A stretch of 64,000 nucleotides of DNA, taken from contig LR746264.1 of assembly GCA_902729315.2 (NCBI GenBank), positions 6,411,878 through 6,475,877 on the forward strand, written 5' to 3'. Below, piece after piece: positions 54,341 through 64,000 of the stretch. This DNA is from Spirodela intermedia (lineage: Eukaryota > Streptophyta > Magnoliopsida > Alismatales > Araceae). The notes under the pieces were generated by a model. The model saw nothing but the letters and a program-made list of their open reading frames with translations, did no database searches and was not told the DNA's origin. The position numbers were made by a program, and so were the translations under genes. Each line of letters begins with the position of its first letter. The first letter of the stretch is position 1.

Positions 54341-54851
54341 AAATTTTGATTATTTATTTGCATCTTTCATAACAATTCTTAGGGTTTTATAATATATCAT
54401 AATATCTCTTAGAATCAAGAGATATCATAACCTATAGAGCCACCTAAATGAGGTACACTATCTAAGGTTGTGAAGGTTGTTGATTTGGCTCAACAAGATA
54501 TCCAACTGATCTGTGTATTTTGATTTATTTGACTTTTCCTCTAAATATAACACCCAACAACAATCCACATTGTTATTCATCCAACTGTAATGCATACATT
54601 TTTTCTGTTTCACTTTTTTTTTCTTTCAACATTTTTATTTTTTAACAGTAGCACTAATTGGGATTGATGGAAAGAGAGAAGCCTTATGACTTGATGACTA
54701 AGCGAAATGATTAGACACCACCACTTCTACTCAAAAAAATGCTGCTTAGTCTACCCAAAGGTTTGGAAGAGCTGGTTTCAAACAAATTCAAAGCTCTCAA
54801 CTCAGATTATAATCCAGGCCTGGCAGTACACTCCCAAGCTACTGTCCACAG
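54341..54851. other. Gene-free stretch before the atpA fragment
   Basis: Nothing recognised. The 64-codon frame at 54707-54901 starts here and runs out of phase into the atpA fragment. Confidence 0.4.
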
Positions 54852-55005
54852 GAAATGGTGGAATTTGCCGGTGGTGTGAAAGGAATAACGTTAAATCTTG
54901 AGAATGAGAATGTACATATTGTTGTCTTTGGTAGTGATATTGCTATTAAAGAAGGAGATCTTGTCAAGTGCACAAGATCTATTGTGGATGTCCCTGTGGG
55001 AAAGG
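54852..55005 (+). pseudogene. atpA: Fragment of mitochondrial ATP synthase subunit alpha gene (NUMT)
   Basis: About 154 bp encode [20 protein letters not shown], then [17 protein letters not shown] and SIVDVPVGK. This matches the N-terminal beta-barrel domain of the plant mitochondrial F1 alpha subunit, and clearly not the chloroplast form. It lacks everything before and after, including the P-loop. The frame is still open as part of a 60-codon ORF (54855-55037), with several substitutions (for example Cys and Arg where the organelle gene has Arg and Gly). It is best explained as a small piece of mitochondrial DNA captured by the nucleus. No transit peptide or gene context suggests a functional transfer. 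Confidence 0.85.
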
Positions 55006-56302
55006 TACGGACAGCTGTGGAGACTACACTAAATTAAGGTATGGACTTCATCTCTTCACCTAACTAAAACTTCCGCTGAGTCTAAAGAGGCTCAGGTGCA
55101 GAGCCTTCCACTGTGGACCGACAAAGTTAGAACACCATAGAAACTTAGCGGACTTTTTCATAAACCTTGATTTTGCTATGCTCAATAAGAACCCAACTGA
55201 AATCAGTTCACGTTCTGCTTCCAAAGTAAGTTGTCTTTGCCCAACTGTGAACTGCAGACAACTCTTCAGTATTTTTTTCATTCTATGTTCTATCATCTTA
55301 GTCGAATTAGCCATAACTAATTTTGTTCTCTCCTTACATAATAAAACTTATTCATGGGATGAGATAAGTTCTATATTTGGAATTTAACCTACTAATGTTT
55401 AAGAATCGTGATTCAAGGCAGCTATCACTATTTGAATGTTAACTAAATTTGTTACATGTGAATCATATGAATCTAATTCATTTACTATACTTTTCAATGA
55501 ACTAAAATATTGAGTAACTATCATTATTTATCATTTAAATCACAGATATAATTATTCAATTGATAATAACAGCTCATATCTTGCCTTTGATCATACATTA
55601 CTTATAATATTCTCCACATCTTATGACTAGTCTTTTTATGTAAAATCACTTATTGCAATTTGTGACAATTAAATTCAAGAGTCATAACATAACTAAGTTA
55701 TTTTCAAAAGACCAGATTTTATAATTTTTATCCATAATGAGATTGTTTACATTAATATCATAATATATTCAATCTTCTCACATGATCCAATATATAATTG
55801 TGTTCTAGTGGTGCAAGTTGAAAATTTATATTTGGTTAACTTTTAGGAGTAATTTGTAAATGTGATTTATACATTGTTGATTCATCTCTCTTCATAGATA
55901 ATTCTAATATAAGAGTGGTGGAGCTCACTGAGAAGTAGGAAGAGTTAGTGCTAATTTTAGTATTTGTAAACTAATAATTCTTTGACTAATTATAAAACTC
56001 TTAATGTCAAGCAATCTTGAATGTCAAGAATATGTCCCAAATAATTATAAAGTAGTGTATGAAGAGAGACTTACTAGATCAAAAAATATCATGATATCAT
56101 GAAGAGAGACTAAACAAGGGTAAACCAAGATGAAGGACGAAAAAAATGAGGGAGATAGTTGTGAAAGAGCCAAAAATGAGTTGAAGCAGTGGCAAGGCAA
56201 GCAATAGTGAGATGAGGTCATGACAAGTCATAGTGATGTCACATTAGAGTAGTGATGAGATGAGGCCACAATGTGTCAAAATGGTGGCAAGATGAGGTTA
56301 GG
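55006..56302. other. AT-rich gene-free stretch
   Basis: Short frames only, none recognised. Near 56200-56300 phrases such as GATGAGGTCATGACAAGTC and GATGAGGCCACAATGTGTC form a loose repeat before the gypsy-4 LTR. Confidence 0.4.
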
Positions 56303-58636
56303 TGTTAAAACTAGATTTATGTGTTTTAATTAGTTTTATTATTTGATTTTATTTTCTTAGCTTGTAGAATAAATATAGAATATATTATTAATTTTAAAAG
56401 TCTAAAGTTAAAATATTGTGTTTTTTTTATTATAAAACGAATAAAATATAAAAATATCTTCTACCTACTAGCAAGTCAGCACTTGGTAGTTGACCTAGAG
56501 GGGGGGTTGTAGTCGAGTAGGTAGACCCAGACTAGGGGAGCCATATGCTGCACTCAAGTCCCAAAGGCCTCGCTCCACGCACATGTGTGTCACTTCCCTT
56601 CCATGTCCCGGTGGCCAACCGATTGTGGGGCAAGGAGTGCCCATACACACGTGAACGCTCAAGGGCGGACCACCTTTTTGTCTTCTCCCAAGATGGTCAT
56701 GGGCATTATTTTATTTCGAGAAAAAAGATCTTTGATGAGAGAGTGTGAATTTGATTTATATTTAGCACATGCATTTGAAATATTTTCGATGTGGGACCAA
56801 ATTTTTTCATCTATTTCAGCACAGTCATCTAGAGTGTAGTGTGATCCAGTGGTACACAGCAAGCCACATCATCAGATCAGCTAGATCCTATGGCTTGTGA
56901 ACTGCCACGATGCTAGATGCATAAAGCGATCCATCAAGAATTCGCAAATCTGATGCCGCTTAGTATGCACTAACCTTAACGGATGATTCGACAGCTAAGG
57001 AGGTGTCATGGTACCAGGAACTTAAGTTTCTGATCGGCAGCGATTTGTAGTGAGTTGATGATCTTGTGTTGCTCAACACACCATGTGACTAAGTATATCT
57101 AATCTAGTGGCTCCTGAAGTGCTATGATATTGGGATCTTAAGTTCTTACACGTATCACTATTAGAGATATAAAGAAAATAATTGATTATTATCTGGTAAA
57201 ATAGATATTATTAATTATCTTTAAAATCCCAATGACAATTGCAAATACGGCAATTTATTCTTCTCTCCTTTCACATGATTGAAATCTTTGGTGATTGACA
57301 AGTTTCGTTCCTTCCTCCCCCGACTGCACTCAAGGCCTTCAAAAAGTGTTTAACTCTTCACTTCTCCCCTTAGACAATGGTGACAACATGGTTGACCTTT
57401 CTTTTGGTAGATCTCTCTAGCAAGTGATGCATCACTTCTAAACAATACTTTTATGACTTTTGGCATGGTGTGACACATCCAGACGAAACCAAGCCGCCAC
57501 ACCAGTGTCTCTAGTTACTCAAGAGATATACTAAATTTGGGTAATAATTTATTTCCTACTTTCAGTATTTACTAAGTTACTTTTGTCATTTATTTACATT
57601 TTACAGTAAGTTCTTTCCATTTCATGCATATTTTGATTGAAATAAGTAAAACTAATTCAAAATTTTGTGAATGATCTTCATTCTTCTTTTGAATCCTTCA
57701 AAATTTATTTGAGATCAAGCTAAGATCATTTCTAACTTTTTTTTATTGATTTTTACAATTGAATCTTGATGTATTCATATTCTCGATGTTCTATAAATAA
57801 TGAGTATTTTTCTATTTTTTAATATGAAATTACTGAGATTAAAGGCTGATTAATGAGTGTTCAACTATTAAAATAAATAGTAGACATTTACAGTTGACCT
57901 CATGTCATGTGTGTGAATCCTCAAGCACACATTCATCCAAGAAAATGGGTTGACTATATTTCTCTCTTTCTTCAATTTTGTCTTATTTCTCTCTCTTGTT
58001 GTCTCGTGAGACCTCTCTTCTCTCTTTGTCTCTCGTGAGATCTCTCTCTTTCTCTTCCTCTCTCTCCATCAATCTCCTTCTCTTTCTCTCTCTTGATCAA
58101 TCTCCCTCTTTCTCCTTCTCTCTCTCTTCTGAAGACTTTTCTCTCTCTCTATCTCATGTGAGATTTCTCTCCTCCTCTCTCTTTCTCTCTCTTTTGTGAG
58201 AGATCTCATCCCTTCTCTCTTTCGTGAGAGCTTTCTCTTCTCTTCTCTCTCTCTTTCTCCCTTTCGCGAGAGATCTCATCCCTTCTCTCCCTCATGAGAG
58301 CTTTCTCTCCTCCTCTCTCTTTTTCTCCCTTTCGTAAGAGATCTCATCTCTTCTCTATCTCATGAAAGCTCTCTCTTCTCTCTATCTTTTTCTTTTTCCT
58401 TTTGTATGATTCCCTTCCTTTATTCTTCTCACCTCATCCTTCTATTTTATTATTTCTATTAAATATTAATAAATATTAAAATCACTTTATATATAAATTA
58501 AATTAGTTTTCACTATGGATTAATTAATCTTCTTATGTTTGACTTGAGACTTACTTCTATGCTAATATTTTATTAAGTCTTAGTTATAAATATTATTAGA
58601 TAACGTGTATTTAAACACAATGACAAGTGCACATCA
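56303..58636 (+). mobile_element. gypsy-4 5' LTR
   Basis: About 2.33 kb, TG...CA. It contains a TATA-like TTTATATTTAGC (56756-56767), CGATGTGGGAC at 56787-56797, and a long CT-rich tract (57958-58400). A segment near 57180-57230 (TTATTATCTGGTAAAATAGA) resembles part of solo LTR X at 11.98 kb. The 73-codon Ser/Leu frame over the CT tract is not a gene. Confidence 0.78.
57958..58400. repeat. CT-rich tract with repeated TCTCTCTTTCGTGAGAG-type units
   Basis: Imperfect runs of TCTCTC are interspersed with GTGAGAGATCTCATCCCTTC and ATGAGAGCTTTCTCT phrases spaced about 45-60 bp, so the tract is part microsatellite and part short tandem repeat. Confidence 0.8.
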
Positions 58637-58641
58637 TCTTT

Positions 58642-58659
58642 TTGGCACCGTTGTTAGGG
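58642..58659 (+). other. gypsy-4 primer-binding site
   Basis: TGGCACCGTTGTTAGGGA matches the gypsy-1 site at 4473-4490 in 17 of 18 positions. Confidence 0.7.
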
Positions 58660-58979
58660 AGATTTGTTTTTAATCAGTGTTAATTGATATTATTTTATAT
58701 ATTTTAGTCATTTTTAAAAAAATGATTTAATTATTTTATTATTTTCATTTAAATAGTATTTCAAAAAATAAAATATGAAAATAAGTTTATTAGGCTCATT
58801 TGATTTCTATTTACATTTATTTCATAAGTTAGAATTTTAAATTTTTAGTTTCTATTTATTTACTTGAGAATATTTTAGATTTTGTACTGATTCTATACTT
58901 CTCTTTTACATATTTATTAGAATTATATATTCATGTCATGATCATTGCTAGATTTAATTTTTGAAAAACCTAATTTATG

Positions 58980-60760
58980 AACAGTAGACACAGCTTGCAA
59001 CCAATCTTAGAAAATTCAGCTTCCAACCAATCTAAAAATTTAGGAGCACAAGAAAAATGAAAATTACCACCCATATTAGAGACTCTAATAATAGAAAAAA
59101 GAAGAAATTCATCTTCTACAGAAGTAGAGACACCTAGGATTGATTATCCAGCCCAAGAGAGTGAGAATGTTGAAAATACTTAATGTTTTAAACCTATGTG
59201 TGATTATTATACACCTAATTTATATAGACTTACTTTATAAGTTAGGCTCTCCTATTTTGTCAAATGTTCATTTTGATATTTGTCATAGCACTCTACAAAT
59301 GTTTCTTGAATTTCGTAAGTTAGCTAACAAGAAACCATATCAACATATTCTTCAATTTTTAGCTACATGTGAACTTATTCATATTCTTAATATTCCTCAA
59401 GATGCACTTGGGTTACATCCCTTTTCATATTCATTACATGATAAAGCTAGAAATTGGCTCACATCATTACCACATGAGATTATCACAAGGTTAGAAGTAG
59501 AGCAAGTATTTTGAGAAAATTCTATCATGTTGGCAAGACTCATGCCATGTGGAAAGCTATTTTCTAATTTACTAAAAAATTAGGAGAAGTATTCTATAAA
59601 TCTTGGAAAAGATTCAAGGAGCTTCAAAGGAGATGTCTATATCATGGAATTGTCAAATGACAATTAAATCATGTATTTTATGATGGTGTATATGAACAGC
59701 ACAAAAACACTATAGATGTTGGGTGGAGGCACATTCATGACTAAGGATGAGGATGAAATTTATAAGTTATATTAAAATTTAAGTGAAAATGTAGCTGAAC
59801 GTGAATCTTTGCTTTATATGATCGCATCAATAATAAAAATAAAAGATGAATATTTGAGGTTAGAAATCATGATGTATTAGACATTAGAAATGAAGTTAGT
59901 GAGGTGCATCAAAAGTTAAATATTTTATATGATCATTTGCTACATAAAAAGAAAAACCTACACAACCTGCACAACAAATTCATATCCTAGATGTTCATCA
60001 TGTGGTAGGATTGATCATTATAAATCTCAATGTCCTAATTTAGATCAAGAGCATGCACATGCACTTCATGATCATAGGAACTAGTCAAATCCTCCTAAAA
60101 AAAATCATACTATAAATTTACAATCATACTATAAATTCTCCTTATTTCAAATTTTCAAAATCATGTTATAAATTGTCAATCATTTCTTAGACCTAATCAT
60201 GCATTTAGACATGCTCATCAACCACAATATAATGTTAAGCCCTCTTTTCAGCAAAATACTCATAATTTCTAGCAAAGTACTCATCAGCCACCAGCCCACA
60301 AATTTACTGATTCTTTTCAAGTTCAGTCCCCAATTTCAGCCCACAATATCATAATTCATATCAAAATCAATCTGATATGAATTCAAATTTGATGCAATAG
60401 TTTATGGGACAAATGATGCAGCAATTTCAAAAAACAAATATCTCTATGATGAAGATGATGGAGCAAATTAAGCAAGAAAACAAGCAAACAACCATTAGGA
60501 TAGAAAAAGAGATGTAAACTAATCTTCGCCCATTCAAAATGTGAAACAGGTCATCTTCCTAGTAAACTCATCATGAACCCACGAAATCAACCTTTTAATA
60601 ACCACGAACCATCTACATCTCAAGGTTTTAAAAATGTAAAAGTGGTGACCACTTTGAGGAGTATAAGTAACTCAAAGATCCATATGCACCAGATTTTTTA
60701 GAAAAATAAGTTCATGATGATGAAGTGTTGAATGATGAGGATAATGATTACTTGCTGACG
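58980..60760 (+). pseudogene. gypsy-4 gag
   Basis: It begins MNSRHSLQPILENSASNQS. An open frame of 124 codons (59140-59514) covers part of it in one phase. The gag core is seen as FLEFRKLANKKPYQHILQF, LHPFSYSLHDKARNWLTSLP and, downstream, FYKSWKRFKELQRRCLYHGI and FYDGVYEQHKNTIDVG. A Q/H/P-rich tail (RPNHAFRHAHQPQYNVKPSF) and a methionine-rich segment follow. Frames shift repeatedly and many stops are present. Confidence 0.72.
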
Positions 60761-60819
60761 ATGAAAATCTAGATGAAGAAAAATAAGAATCAAAAGAAGA
60801 AAAATCAGAAGTACCACTC

Positions 60820-61353
60820 ATTCTTATTTTATCACACCAAGATGAACTTAGAAAAATAGTTCCCTTTCATAAGGTATTAGAACCAAAACTTAAGAAAAGA
60901 GTTGAACCTAATGAAGAGTTTATCAAAATATTTAAACAAGTTCAGATCTCTATTCCTTTGATAGATGCAATCAAACTTATACCTACATGGGTAAATTTTT
61001 TAAAAGAATTATGCACCCCTCGTAGGTCATCTTGGAAGATATCTTTATCCAAAGAGGCTAGTGTCATTATTTCTCATTCTTTGCCTAGGAAATGTAAAGA
61101 TCTAAGAGCACCTCTCATCTCATGTAAAGTGGGTGAAACAACATTTAGAAATGTGCTCTTAGATTTGAGAGCACCAATCAAATTAGGATGTCCATTTCTT
61201 GCCACAGCCAAAGCAAATATTGATTACAAAAATGAGATTATAAAGATGAAATATGAAGGTCAAAATATCTCTTTAAATATTTTTAAAATTTCAAAGTTTT
61301 TAAAAAAGAAAGATGATAATTATGAAGATATCAAGGTAATTGATTTTGCATAG
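60820..61353 (+). pseudogene. gypsy-4 protease region, internally deleted
   Basis: The frame 60958-61353 is open for 131 codons. It reads WVNFLKELCTPRRSSWKISL, ASVIISHSLPRKCKDLRAPL and ISCKVGETTFRNVLLD, reaching the place of the retropepsin active site (LLDxGA). It then jumps to LGCPFLATAKANIDYKNEII, the conserved segment about 60 residues further on. The active-site triad and flap are therefore missing. The coding sequence ends here with no RT. Confidence 0.75.
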
Positions 61354-62755
61354 AGGAATTGAATTATGTTCAGCAAGTTGATCAATTAATTTTTTCATTC
61401 TATGCTCATGCATTAGGTCAAAAATGTTATAAGAAAGAGGCATTAAATGATGACATAACATTCATGAAATCATCATAGAGTAGTGTCCAGTTGAAGATGT
61501 TAACTTAGCGCTAACTAGGAGGCAACCAATAATTTTAGTTTTGCATAATTTAATTTGTGTTTTATAGTTAATAAATTTAGAATTTCGTTGCTTCTTATTT
61601 CATTTCAGTATTACCTCATATATTTCTATTTTATCATGTTATACTTATTGATTTATGAGTATATAACTTTTGCTTTGCAGTTTAATTTGATATTATATTT
61701 CATGTCATTGAGGAAAATTTCGATTTTAATTAGGGGGAGCAAAGAAAATTCAGTGGATTTATTTCATGAATAATTAGTATAGAAGGAAAATTTAAAATTA
61801 GTAGCAATGAATTCATGGGTTTCTACATTTTTCCTATAAGATGGTAAATTCATTTAGGTATGAAGATTAAAGTGTGTTAGATTTAGTGACTTCAAGTGAT
61901 AAAAAAAAAATGTAGTACATTGAAGGATGAAATATTTTTAGAATATATCTTGATAATCATGATCCATATGTTATGAATTCACATTTTAAATTAGTAGGAA
62001 TTATGAAGTCGGATGTGATGAGGTTGAAATTGTATAAAAATTATTAGAAGCTAGACATTCTTAGTATGAGGAATCCTAAGTAGTTGATCATTTTATATAT
62101 ATATATAGATAGAAAAAAATCATCATATGGTAGAATGTAAAACCTAACTCACGAAAAAAATATATATGGGGATTTTCCACTTGTCCCATAGAGACTTTTT
62201 CTATATGTGAGACTAGGACAAGGTAAAAAAAAAGAAAAGTGAGTGCAAATGCTTCTATGAGAATTTCTCACTTGTCTCATGGAGGCTTTCCACATTTGAG
62301 ATTTAGACATGAAAAAGAAGCTATATGGGAAAAGATACCTACCTATGATGTTTATAATAAAGAAAAGAAAAAAAAAGAAGAGACAAGTGGAATATGCTAC
62401 TTATGTGCATGAATATAGAAGAGAAGGTTGAAGAGAGTTTGAAAACTTGAGTAAACTTTTGATCATTTAATTAATAATTTCTGAAAATGAAAGATGTTGA
62501 ATTTCATGCATTGAAGAGAATGAAAGTTAAGATGAATATTTTTTGAAATAGTTCATTTGGAAATGTTTTTTATTTTTGATCTTGTAGGAAGCTATTTCAA
62601 ATCATATGAATATCTCAATATTTATTTGAATGTCATTATATGGAAAAATGAAAAAATAAATGATTTATATAAATTAATTAATTAATTAATAACTTTAACT
62701 TTGTAAGTCTTTTACTTATTACTAGGGACAAGCAAATTTCAAAGTTGAGGGTAAT
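61354..62755 (+). mobile_element. gypsy-4 3' untranslated region
   Basis: TGTCATTGAGGAAAATTTCG and ATTAGGGGGAGCAAAG near 61703-61745 parallel the CATTGAGGA...G-run signals of gypsy-1 and gypsy-2. AAAGTTGAGGGTAAT (62740-62754) just before the 3' LTR is the likely polypurine tract. Two copies of a segment with CACTTGTC.CAT.GAG occur near 62178 and 62268. No genes. Confidence 0.6.
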
Positions 62756-63229
62756 TGTTAAAGCTAGATTTATGTGTTTTAATTAGGTTTATTATTTGAT
62801 TTTATTTTGTTAACTTGCAAAATAAATATAAGATATATTGTTTTAAAAAGTCTGAAGTTAAAATACTTAGTCTACTTTTTTATTATTAAAATAAAAATAA
62901 TCAAATATAAAAAAATCTTTCTCTCATTGGCAAGCCGACACTCAGTAGTTGACTTAGAGGGGGGGCTGCGGTCAAGTGGGTAGACCCAAACCGAGAGAGC
63001 CATGAGCTAGACTCGAGTGGTGAAGGCCTTGCTCTACGCACGTGTGCATCACTCCCCTTCTACGTCCTAGTGGCCAACCGGTCATGAGGCAAGGAGTGCC
63101 CATACACACGTGCGCGCACAAAGGTGGACCACCTTTTTGCCTTCTCTCAAGATGGTCTTGGACATTATTTTACTTCGAGAGAAAAGATCTCTATTGAGAG
63201 AGTGTAAATTTACTTTATATTTAACATAT
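62756..63229 (+). mobile_element. gypsy-4 3' LTR, truncated
   Basis: TGTTAAAGCTAGATTTATG to TTTATATTTAACATAT follows the 5' LTR (56303-56767) and then stops where the L3 LTR begins, just short of the CGATGTGGGAC motif. Confidence 0.82.
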
Positions 63230-64000
63230 TGATAACTATAAATTAGTAGTTGCATCTATGCATTAATATCTTATATATAGATGTTAATTAATGGGTACAT
63301 AATACTACTATATATATATTACTAACTCATTATAATATTTATAATATTTTATCATTTAAGTCTTAATATATATTATTTTAGTTATTTTATTTATATTATG
63401 AAACTAACCCCACTTGACTTTTATGAAGTCAAGTGGTATTCTCTCACATTTTTTTGATAATTATTTGATTACATTGACTTAGAGGAGTTCTTAATATGAG
63501 TTAGAAGTAATGGAAGAAGCCTAAGCCTTCAGCCCAATGAAAAACCAAAGTTTTATGGAGAGGGCCGACCTAATATGTTTATAGGCTTAAGAGAGGGAGT
63601 CACTTTAACCTTAGCCTATTTGGACTTAAAAGAGCTATCAAGAGATAAGATCTAGGCTGTCTATCTTAAGATGTCTTAAAATGAGATTAAGAAAGATTAG
63701 AGCATTGCCCTTATAGAATGATCTGAGCTGTCCACCAAGAGAGTCGGTTATTAATATTAACCATCCATTAGAGGGGCCTAACTCTCAAGAGGATTAAGGC
63801 ATCTTGCCCCCCTCTTGGAATGTGTTTTTTGGCTCTCTCTCTAACAATGACTAGTCAAAGAAAATAAGAGGAAAATCCAGATCAACAACATTCTCATACC
63901 TAAGATCATCGTATAGAAGACATTATCTAGAGTGCATCAAGGTCGTCACAAATCGAGCATCACATGACCTAAGACTAGCACACAACAAGGTTTGTGCAAG
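63230..64000 (+). mobile_element. L3 copia-type LTR, running out of the window
   Basis: It starts TGATAACTATAAATTAG inside the gypsy-4 LTR. It shares CTAACCCCACTTGA, the hairpin at 63410-63436 and TCTCACATTTTTTTG with the L3 LTR at 2.85 kb; the downstream sequence has diverged. The end is outside the window, so a solo LTR and a full element cannot be told apart. Confidence 0.6.

Larger units (their letters stand above)
56303..63229 (+). mobile_element. gypsy-4: Athila/Tat-like element with gag and partial protease only
   Basis: The 5' LTR (56303-58636) starts TGTTAAAACTAGATTTATG. Then come a primer-binding site, a decayed gag (58980-60760), a protease region with an internal deletion (60820-61353), a 3' untranslated region, and the first 470 bp of the 3' LTR (62756-63229, TGTTAAAGCTAGATTTATG). 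No RT, RNase H or integrase is present. The 3' LTR is cut by the L3 LTR at 63230. The two LTRs match over the shared part, including GTAGTTGACCTAGAGGGGG and AAGGAGTGCCCATACACACG. Confidence 0.82.

Noticed and set aside
54855-55037. A functional nuclear ATP synthase alpha gene
   Set aside because: Only about 50 residues of the protein are present, with no transit peptide, P-loop or splice structure.
57978-58199. Ser/Leu-rich 73-codon frame
   Set aside because: Translation of a CT-rich tract in an LTR.

Overview
The window looks like nuclear DNA of a flowering plant, probably a monocot. The evidence is spliced genes with GC-rich exons, plant-only gene families (GRDP/DUF1399 and group VII AP2/ERF), and deeply nested Ty3/gypsy and Ty1/copia LTR retrotransposons in AT-rich DNA. 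The species cannot be named from this sequence. About 7 kb carries intact host genes; most of the rest is decayed retroelement.

Layout. 0.9-2.3 kb: copia remnant. 2.6-2.8 kb: relic of an epoxide hydrolase gene. 2.85-4.0 kb: copia-type LTR, primer-binding site and a GC-rich repeat leader. 4.0-16.8 kb: a Ty3/gypsy element of the Athila/Tat type ('gypsy-1', + strand) with gag, protease, RT, RNase H and integrase relics, split by three solo LTRs. 17.1-41.05 kb: one 24-kb nest. 'gypsy-2' (+) is split in its integrase by 'gypsy-3' (-, gag only, itself split by a solo LTR). Its 3' LTR is split by a chromovirus (28.8-40.3 kb), which holds two further LTR insertions, one of them hit again. 41.05-42.1 kb: another LTR fragment. 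42.7 kb: a second epoxide hydrolase relic beside a (GA)n tract. 43.0-50.6 kb: gene island. 52.9-54.3 kb: copia remnant (-). 54.85-55.0 kb: fragment of mitochondrial atpA. 56.3-63.2 kb: gypsy element with gag and partial protease only ('gypsy-4'). 63.2 kb to the end: a copia-type LTR running out of the window.

One LTR family, called L1 here (TGATAAGTCT...GAGTCACGTCA, about 1.6-1.9 kb), recurs at least nine times. Several copies are clean solo LTRs with TG...CA ends and 5-bp target duplications (AAGAG, ATGAT, CCTGA exact; AACAC/AGCAC and GTCGT/GCCGT with one mismatch). L1 appears to be the LTR of gypsy-2 and gypsy-3.

Host genes. A seven-exon gene for a 783-residue GRDP/DUF1399 protein (+) is followed, tail to tail at 110 bp, by two tandem group VII ERF genes (-). 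Both ERFs start Met-Cys-Gly-Gly-Ala-Ile, the oxygen-sensing N-degron signature; one is intronless and the other has a 101-bp intron. All element groupings and splice sites come from reading the sequence by eye; no alignments or database searches were run.
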